Source of the DNA: Chimonanthus salicifolius
Taxonomy: Eukaryota; Streptophyta; Magnoliopsida; Laurales; Calycanthaceae
Assembly: GCA_013350335.1 (NCBI GenBank)
Contig: CM023533.1
Span: 31,974,869 to 32,038,868, forward strand
DNA: 64,000 nt
Reading direction: 5' to 3'
The position numbers and the translations under genes were made by a program. The notes under the pieces were generated by a model. The model did not search any database and was not told the DNA's origin. It saw nothing but the letters and a program-made list of their open reading frames with translations. This document shows, piece after piece, positions 57,490-64,000 of the stretch. Position 1 is the first letter of the stretch, and each line of letters begins with the position of its first letter.

Positions 57490-60053
57490 TTTTTTTAAGC
57501 ATTTAATTCAAAAGTTTATAATTTATATATTAATCTCATACAATTTGATGCTTTAACTTTAAATGAACTAATAGAGTAGAAGCTTAGTTTCAAACAGCAG
57601 GGAGAAAAAAATTTCTTACTTAGACGGAATAATTTCACCTAAATTTAAATATATTATTGATATATATTTGAAAAAAAAATGTATATTTCAGTTTAAGTTT
57701 AATGAAAAGCAAAAGTAATTATGAAAGTAGTAATTATTAATTTACAATGACATATTTATATTTGACTTTTAATGCACAAAATTTTGTCAGAGTGCAAATA
57801 TATTGGTAGAAAGTGAAGATCTAGGCGTGAAACTCGAGTGGGTTGGGTTGGATTTTAATAAACCCAAGTCAATCCATAAAAAAATTATTAAATCTGATTC
57901 GATCCAAATTTCTCAATCCAATCCAACACAAATTACCTACCCGACACAGCCGAGTGCAGGCCCGAATTGTTGGCTCACCTCAACCCGAGTGCTATATTAA
58001 TTTTTTTTGAACGGATCGAGTCGGTTCAATTCGGATCGGTCGAGTCAATTTTTAAAAAGCTTGACCCGACCCGACCCAACCCGAATTTATTCAGATTTTT
58101 TTTTCTTCGACCCAATCCGACCCTCATTTTAAAAATGTAAAACCCAACCTTCTTGATTTCTCAAGTTGGATCATGCAAGTCGGATTAAAACCCACCAAGT
58201 TTCACTCCTCGGAAGATCTTAGGATGCAGTGAAAGAAATGAAAAGAATAGACCTCAATGAACCAAAATTTCCTATTTATTTGAAAAAGAAAATAAAATTC
58301 CCTAAAACAACTCCGCCAATGTTGACGATTGGAGTTTGAATTTCTCTTGGGGAAGTCTTTCCAATCTTCATGAAGTTTGAAACACCTCCAAGCTCTTTCT
58401 CCTTCGTCTATTTCATCTGTGTTGTTAACCAGGCATCCATTTCTCATCTGTCATTGCTTCAAACCCAAGAGGAATGGTACCCCGGTGCCCCTCAACCAAA
58501 TGGTCCCTTCGATGAACACTCCGGCGGCGTACCGAACAGCATCCTTCTTGTTGGTTATCACCTTGAACCCCGGCCATTTCACTCTTCCGACCGTCCTAGC
58601 CCCAGGGCCGGTGTTCCTATACTCGGCGTATTCTACAGTGTCCGGTGAAGCCTTCACTGGCCACTCCTTCCATCCCTCCGGTTGGATCAAGTCACCCAAC
58701 TTGCTTTCCATAATGATGGTTCGCGAGTATTGCTTCCAAGGCCGACCCAAGTAGGTCGGAATCTTGAACCTCACAGGGACGAGCTTCCGTTCAGCGAGAA
58801 TTCTGCAGTTGTAGATGACTATCCCTGAGTATCCATTCCTATCAGTCCTCCCCTGGGCCGTGACGGCGTTGTATTGGTTGTCCATTGGCTTCCTCACAAT
58901 GATCACACAATTCTGTATGAAGGCAGCTGCATTACCCCACAAAAATCAACGGTTCCGAAGATGACGCAATCTCTGTAGAATTGGCGATGGCAGTGTACGA
59001 GGAGAGTGTCTTGGTATCCCTCTATGCGACAATTGAAGAAGGCGGACATGTCCCCTATCACATTCAGAGCTATGGCCTGATGCTTCACAGCACCAGCAGT
59101 ATTTCGGAACCCCATTGATTTGGCGATAAAACCATTTCCAAATACAACTACAAACAAGCAAGTTGTAGGAAATGTTAGTCACTAGACAATCAACGAGAAT
59201 TTTAGATAGAGATTTTGTAATATTTGTTTTCTAAATGTCAAGACCATGCAACTCTACCCAAATGTTGAGCTTGTTTTGGGCATTAAAAGGGCAAATCCAT
59301 TTCGCTCTAGATCAATTGTCAAATTTTAGTGTGAAGTGACAAAGTCTCATATCAGTTAATTAAAGAAATCAATGAGTCTATGTAACACTTAAGATATCTT
59401 CCTCTTAACGATTAGCTTTTGAGAGTGAGTTATACTTCAATAATGTTATCATGTAATAGTTTTCTAACATGGTATCAAAGCAGGTTCCACGTGCCCATTG
59501 CACGTGAGGGTGTGTCTGAAGTTTTCACGTGCGCAGAGTACAGTTGCATGTGTTTGGTTTCCACGTGAAGCCATTGGTCTCACATCGGTTAATTCAAGAA
59601 ACCAATGAGTCCATATAACACTTGAGGCACCCTCCTCTTAATATCTAACTCTTGACAGTGAGTTCTACTTCAAGAATATTGTCAGGTCATGATTTTCTAA
59701 CATTTAAAAACTTACAAAAAGTTGCAGTGTTGAAGGTTGGAGTTCCGTCGACATGGTTCTTGCTTCCGGTGACAATCGTCTTTTAAGAGCCATCACCATA
59801 CATGAAAACGTTGGTCATATCCTCATTGATCCTCACCGTCTCCTTGTAGATCCCTCCTTTAACATAGATGACATATCTACCCGATCGTTTCTTGGGCATG
59901 GCATTGATAGCATCTGAGATACTTTGAAGTTCCCCGTGCCATCTTGTGCCACTAAAGCATTAGGTTTTACCATGTTACCGCCATGACGGGCCAAGAGCTC
60001 ACGGTCGCTACCGGAGAACCAAGTCGGGTAGCCTTCATCATCCACCTGGTGCG
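57490..60053. repeat. duplicated PME block, copy B
   Basis: Partner of 46617-49695. Similarity covers the 3' flank, exon 2, the TRIM-bearing intron and the last third of exon 1, and stops just before the HQVDD codons. The PMEI pro-region was therefore not included or has been lost. Confidence 0.85.
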
Positions 60054-60060
60054 GGACTGC
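58451..60060 (-). pseudogene. pectin methylesterase pseudogene
   Basis: Exon remnants 59716-60060 and 58451-59147. It keeps HQVDDEGYPTWFS, HQAIAL, GYQDTL and YLGRPWK, clearly paralogous to the 47583-50350 gene. Lesions: one base is missing just after GNFK, shifting frame; a TAA stop follows in MYGDGS*KTIV; one base is missing in the GTVDF-IFGNAA block, shifting frame at the catalytic Asp motif; and the base before the splice donor has changed. RRLL is replaced by RELL. The signal segment and PMEI region are absent. It cannot make an active enzyme. Confidence 0.92.
59330..59702 (+). mobile_element. TRIM in PME pseudogene intron
   Basis: LTRs at 59330-59469 (TGTGAAGTGAC to TTTTCTAACA) and about 59575-59702. 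The primer-binding site TGGTATCAAAGC is at 59470-59481, one base off the initiator-Met consensus. Flanks tttag/tttaa are a near 5-bp duplication. It has the same family and intron position as the array in the intact PME, so the insertion came before the gene duplication. Confidence 0.8.
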
Positions 60061-60109
60061 CACTTTCAAATTAACGATTGAGGACTGCCACTTTCAAATT
60101 AACGATTGA
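60054..60109. repeat. 28-bp perfect tandem duplication
   Basis: The unit begins GGACTGCCACTTTCAAATTA and occurs at 60054-60081 and 60082-60109, with a fragment of a third start. It sits exactly where PME homology ends. Confidence 0.95.
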
Positions 60110-60189
60110 GGACGAAAGCATGTGCAAGCTAATGACACTACCATGAGGACCATGAAGCATATGAGCTCCCATGTTTTACTTTTGCACAT
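60094..60189 (-). pseudogene. secretory leader-like 31-codon frame
   Basis: ATG at 60189 opens MCKSKTWELICFMVLMVVSL, then ACTCFRPQSLI and a stop. The hydrophobic core after a charged start looks like a signal peptide. It lies on the same strand directly upstream of the PME pseudogene, with the 28-bp duplication between them. It could be a leftover PME first segment or chance. Confidence 0.35.
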
Positions 60190-61230
60190 TGGTTTAACCT
60201 GCATTTACGTTGGAAATCCGTTTTTGTTTAGCAAAATCCAAAATGTCCTAGCCGGAAGGGAATGTTAAAAAAAAATTAATAATTTAATGTTATTTGTAAT
60301 ATTTATATTACATTGATCGACTTTAACCACGGCTGAACCCAAGGGTCTGTTCTGCTAACATTGGTTGATCCTCTTAACCATATGATCTTGACTCTTTTAA
60401 TTAAGACAAACAGTAATGAGATAAAATTTCATACGGCTCTTAATCACGTATTCTTCTTTAAAAGAAAACCATTTGAGGTTATGAACCATTCTTCTCTATA
60501 CCAAGTAAAGAAGTCTCATTGGTGTCTTATATTATTAGCAACATATTAAGGCTCATGATATCAATCTATACTAATAAGTCCCAAGGTGCAGCAACTATTT
60601 GAGATAGATGATTGTTTGTTGGAAAGTTTTTTTTAGTCATGATACACCAAATATTACATTGTTGAATCAATCATGGTATTTTTAAATTTTGTGGACTTTT
60701 AAAAATATGAGTATTTTGATTTGTTAATGTAATTTTTCATAGATTATATACTAAGATATAAATATTTTCAATAAAACTTATCCATACCTCAAATGGTGTA
60801 GAGAGACCATTATAAATATGTACAAATTACGCTAGAAAAAGATAGTTTACCAGTAATCACTTCTGTAATATGACGATTCATTAGTGTACTTGAGCTTTTA
60901 AACCTAAGCATCTACTAACCAATATGTATGGTATAAATTTTATGAAACTAATAATCACCTAATAGGAAAATTTTAACTTGCAATTATAAACATGTTTTAT
61001 TAATAAAACGATATACTAATACAATCTCACTCGTGTGTGAAGTTCCAGCTAATCTTGTTAAATATTTGTTTTATTTCGATTTTTTTTAATTTCTTAAGGA
61101 TCATTTTTGTACGGAACGGGCCAAAAGCCTATTAATAGATTCTATAAGTCAATACGAACTTGATATAAATGATTTTGACTTAGTAAGATTACGAATAACT
61201 CTTAATGAATTTAATTTAGTACTCAGTGGG
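60190..61230. other. intergenic, no gene seen
   Basis: AT-rich, with short frames only. Confidence 0.45.
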
Positions 61231-62040
61231 CCTTTCCTAAGATGAGCGTAATACCCTGACTCAGATTAGGCGTACTTTAGCTTAATAGATCTTGCTTAGA
61301 CCGATTAATCTCTAAGATTACGGTTAGGGCTTTGTGAAAAGCCTAGGTGTGGTCCAATCTGAGCTCGAAAGCTCAGTGATCCGGCTCGTCAAGCTGGAGG
61401 GGCAAAATGGTAATTTATAGCTTATTGTTATTATTTTATAAATTGTGTTATTATGTGATTATTATTGGATGATATTATTCTCTTTAGTCAAGGATTTCTA
61501 TTTCTAATTTTAAAATAATTTTATTTTAAGAAAATAGTATTCAAAACCGCCCGTCAAAACCCCGAAAGGGATAAATAAATATTTTTAAATGGTTTTCGAA
61601 ACGAGATAAATTTTGAAAAAAGTATATTATGTTAGACCATTTTAGTATGGTGTAGTTTATTCTTTCAAAATCTAAAAATGAGGACTTTAAATTATTTTAT
61701 TTTACACAAGTTGAAACACGTAAATAGTCTTAAATTGTGGTTTTTATTTAAATATATGGTTTCTAGTGAGTTTTAAATCTCCAAATTTTTATGATGATTA
61801 AAGTTTTTAAAACTCAACTTATCTGTCAGGTTGGATTAAAATTTCCAAGCCTTAAAGATGTTGTTCTTTAGTAAAAAATCAGATTTTTTTTCTTTTGGGG
61901 GCCTTTTTGCAAAACTGAAAATATGGGAGGACTTATCTGCAATCAACGCCCAAACAGTACGGTTACTGTTCTGGACGTCGGCAGCAGCTGCATGCAGAGG
62001 CATGCAGTGGCCCGATGGCCACCATCCACGGACCAATCTC

Positions 62041-62048
62041 TATAAATT
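62041..62048 (+). promoter_or_regulatory. TATA box, LTR-like promoter
   Basis: TATAAATT preceded by GACCAATC and followed about 25-35 bp later by a pyrimidine-rich stretch with TCTCTCAGTGTC. The layout resembles a Pol II promoter of an LTR. Confidence 0.4.
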
Positions 62049-62549
62049 CAGCCCTCTGTCCAGCTTTCAAACTCCCACCAAATCTTCTCTCTCAGTGTCA
62101 GCTGTTCTGAGTTATCCCAGCTCTCCCTCTCAGCCTCTCTATTTTCCAAATTTTAGCTTAACCGTAGCTTAGAAGGAAAGTTTTTCAAAAGTCGGATTTT
62201 CAAACCAGGAACTCAAGTGAAGGTAACCACTGTGTTCTTCTTTCAATTTCAGACGATTTAGAATAAAGAAAAACCAAATTTTGCCAAGTTTTGAGTGTGT
62301 AAATCAGTTTGAAGTTTAAGGAAAAACTTGGTTTTCTTTGTATCAGTATGTTTTCAATGTTAAAATCGGATGGCCTATTAAGTTTTAAAGTTCCTAATCA
62401 CTTCCTATGGAAAGAGGACTCACTAAGGAGTCCATCTGACCGGTTAGATGTAAAAGCCAAATCCGGGAAACCCACTGTTTTCGAATTCTTATTTCATGCA
62501 ATGTCTGCCCGTCACTGTTTGCTGTTGCAGACAGTGGAGGAAGATGACT

Positions 62550-62860
62550 CTCGGACGGTCCGAGAGTCGATTTTCTGACGGTTCGAAGGTCACTCCCTTC
62601 GGACGGTCCGAGCTTCACCCGAAGCCCCGAAGCGTTCGATGCAAGCTTATTCGCCCGGATGTTCCGAGCCGAGTTTGGAAAGATCGAACCCCACTCGGAC
62701 GATCCGAGCTTCACTCGGATGATCCGAGACACATAGACCCAACGAGACCTATTTTCTCTGATTTTTCGTTTCGAAAGGACCTTCGGACGATCCGAGACCT
62801 GTTCTTCGAACTGTCCGAAGCCTATGACTAGTTTAGGTAGTGGTTCGGATGATCTAAAGC
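62550..62860. repeat. array of TCGGACGATCCGA-type palindromes
   Basis: At least seven imperfect palindromes of the form CGGACGGTCCG or CGGATGATCCG occur near 62554, 62599, 62654, 62696, 62714, 62785 and 62806, irregularly spaced. The open frames on both strands here are by-products of this composition. Confidence 0.75.
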
Positions 62861-63474
62861 CAAAGTACCCAGTTTTTGAATGTAGACTTTTGATTGTTAA
62901 TGATGTATGTGATGTTATACCCCCATTGATAAAGTAAAAATGTACTAACCCTCTTCTCTTATAACTATAATGTATATACTATTGTATTCACTTCTAGGCC
63001 GACTCTATTGGTCGTACACTGAGTGACTTTACTTCTAGGCCAACGCTATATTTGTCGAGCACTGAGTGACCTCGAGGCCTTACTCAACATGTCAGATCTG
63101 GTCCTATCCAGAAGACAACCGAGAAGTGACCTGAGTATCTAAACCTAACTCAATAAGTTAATCTAGTCATGCCCAGAAGCCAATATGAGTTTTGGACTGA
63201 GCACCTTAATATTACTCTATTGTGGATTATTGTAACTTAAAATAGTTAGAAACCAAGTAGGAGACTCAATTCCATTTACCTTGGAGATTTTTGGGAAAAA
63301 CAAGTATGGTTTTGAAATACTACTTATATGTATCCATTTGATGCTATGTTTGTTTACCTGTTAATGATTGTGCACTTGTTTGCTTGTTGAACAGAGATCG
63401 CGATACCACACATTTTCGGTGAGGGAACTTAACTTTGCAGCAGGTGTAATCAGGTTCTTATGAGATGAGTTGTA

Positions 63475-64000
63475 ACGCCCCGCCCTTTTTCACTCACTTA
63501 TCCGAAAATCAGAGTCTATTTTTTTTTTAAAGAGTGACCAAGGGCGCGGGACGTCACGACGCAAGTTAAGTCCGAGCTTCCAAAGCCCGGCCCTTAACTG
63601 GCCAACCCTACGTGTGCGTGGAACTAAGTCCATGAAAACGGTTCACATGTAGAAAAGTAAGCTTGCGGAATTATAACTTAATACGGAATTATAATATAAT
63701 CTATCCTACCAATTTTTAGATAGCAAGGAAGTTACATCACTTAAATTACTAAAATACCTCAAAATTATAATGTCCAAAATAAAAGTCCAAACCATAGCAA
63801 GTAAGTCCAAAATTATTACAGTCCAACGAGCTAAGCTACTCAAATTATATTTCTAAAATAAAACTTAAATAATTAAACTAGCTCGCTCCTCCAAGCTCCT
63901 ACGCTTGGCTCCCATCACGTCCTTCGTTTCCTCTATTTCCTGCGTCATCATCTAAGGTGGAAGTAGGGCGTTAGATAACAAGCCCAGTAGGTACTCCGAG
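63475..64000 (-). mobile_element. partial LTR-like element, cut by window end
   Basis: It begins TGTAACGCCCCGCCC on the plus strand. On the minus strand this would be an LTR 3' end (GGGCGGGGCGTTACA). The general order (GC-rich end, T-run, ACAAGCCCAGTAGGTAC near the far side) parallels the left half of 10001-10984, where GCTAACTAGCCCAGTGAAGG occurs. No coding region appears before the window ends. Confidence 0.4.

Larger units (their letters stand above)
61231..63474 (+). mobile_element. LTR-retrotransposon-like noncoding region
   Basis: No gag or pol frame is seen. Reasons for the call: a promoter-like TATA region (62041), a tract at 62161-62285 shared with the inverted element at 10750-10870, an array of TCGGACGATCCGA palindromes, a repeated CTAGGCC-to-ACTGAGTGAC block (about 62994-63070), and an abrupt TGTAACGCCCCG terminus following at 63475. 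LTR limits are not resolved. Confidence 0.4.

Noticed and set aside
62394..62831. Open frames of 111-112 aa on both strands
   Set aside because: Their length comes from the GC-rich CGGACGATCCG array. The translations have no domain.

Overview
The window is nuclear DNA from a flowering plant. This follows from split genes with GT-AG introns, a plastid-targeted PRIN2-like gene, a P-class PPR gene, an APO-type remnant, pectin methylesterase genes with a PMEI pro-region, and dense plant repeats (TRIMs, L1 and RTE LINEs, hAT, Mutator-like, pogo and Stowaway MITEs). The species cannot be fixed from the sequence alone. Most of the 64 kb is AT-rich intergenic or intronic repeat DNA. I found no convincing tRNA, rRNA, CRISPR array or prokaryote-like operon.

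Layout. 0-3 kb: an hAT-like MITE carrying a 38-bp perfect palindrome, an APO-family exon remnant, an hAT-like element enclosing a leader-like segment, and a TRIM. 3.2-8.2 kb (minus): a complete three-exon PRIN2-like plastid gene with a 4.3-kb intron. 8.8-11.3 kb: a long-inverted-repeat, Mutator-like foldback element with a second inverted element nested in it. 12.1-13.2 kb: an L1 remnant. 13.8-27.0 kb (plus): a complete five-exon tafazzin-family acyltransferase gene whose introns hold two L1 copies with clear target duplications. 30.6-38.9 kb (minus): a six-exon TruA-type tRNA pseudouridine synthase whose fourth exon carries three frameshifts. 39.5-41.5 kb (plus, divergent from it): a PPR gene with about eight frameshifts. 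42.3-43.6 kb: a pogo/Emigrant-like MITE split by an L1. 46.6-60.1 kb: a duplicated pectin methylesterase block. The proximal copy is intact (563 aa, minus) and the distal copy is a decayed pseudogene. 61-64 kb: LTR-retrotransposon-like DNA.

How the genes relate. They are ordinary single-copy housekeeping or organelle genes (plastid gene expression, phospholipid remodelling, tRNA modification, organelle RNA processing) next to a local cell-wall PME duplication. They do not form a pathway cluster. I did not find a new biological system. The strongest observations concern genome structure: two related palindromic Mutator-like elements, one with a perfect 9-bp target duplication; a TRIM array next to the splice donor of the intact PME; and nested insertions that order the TRIM, PME-duplication and hAT events.
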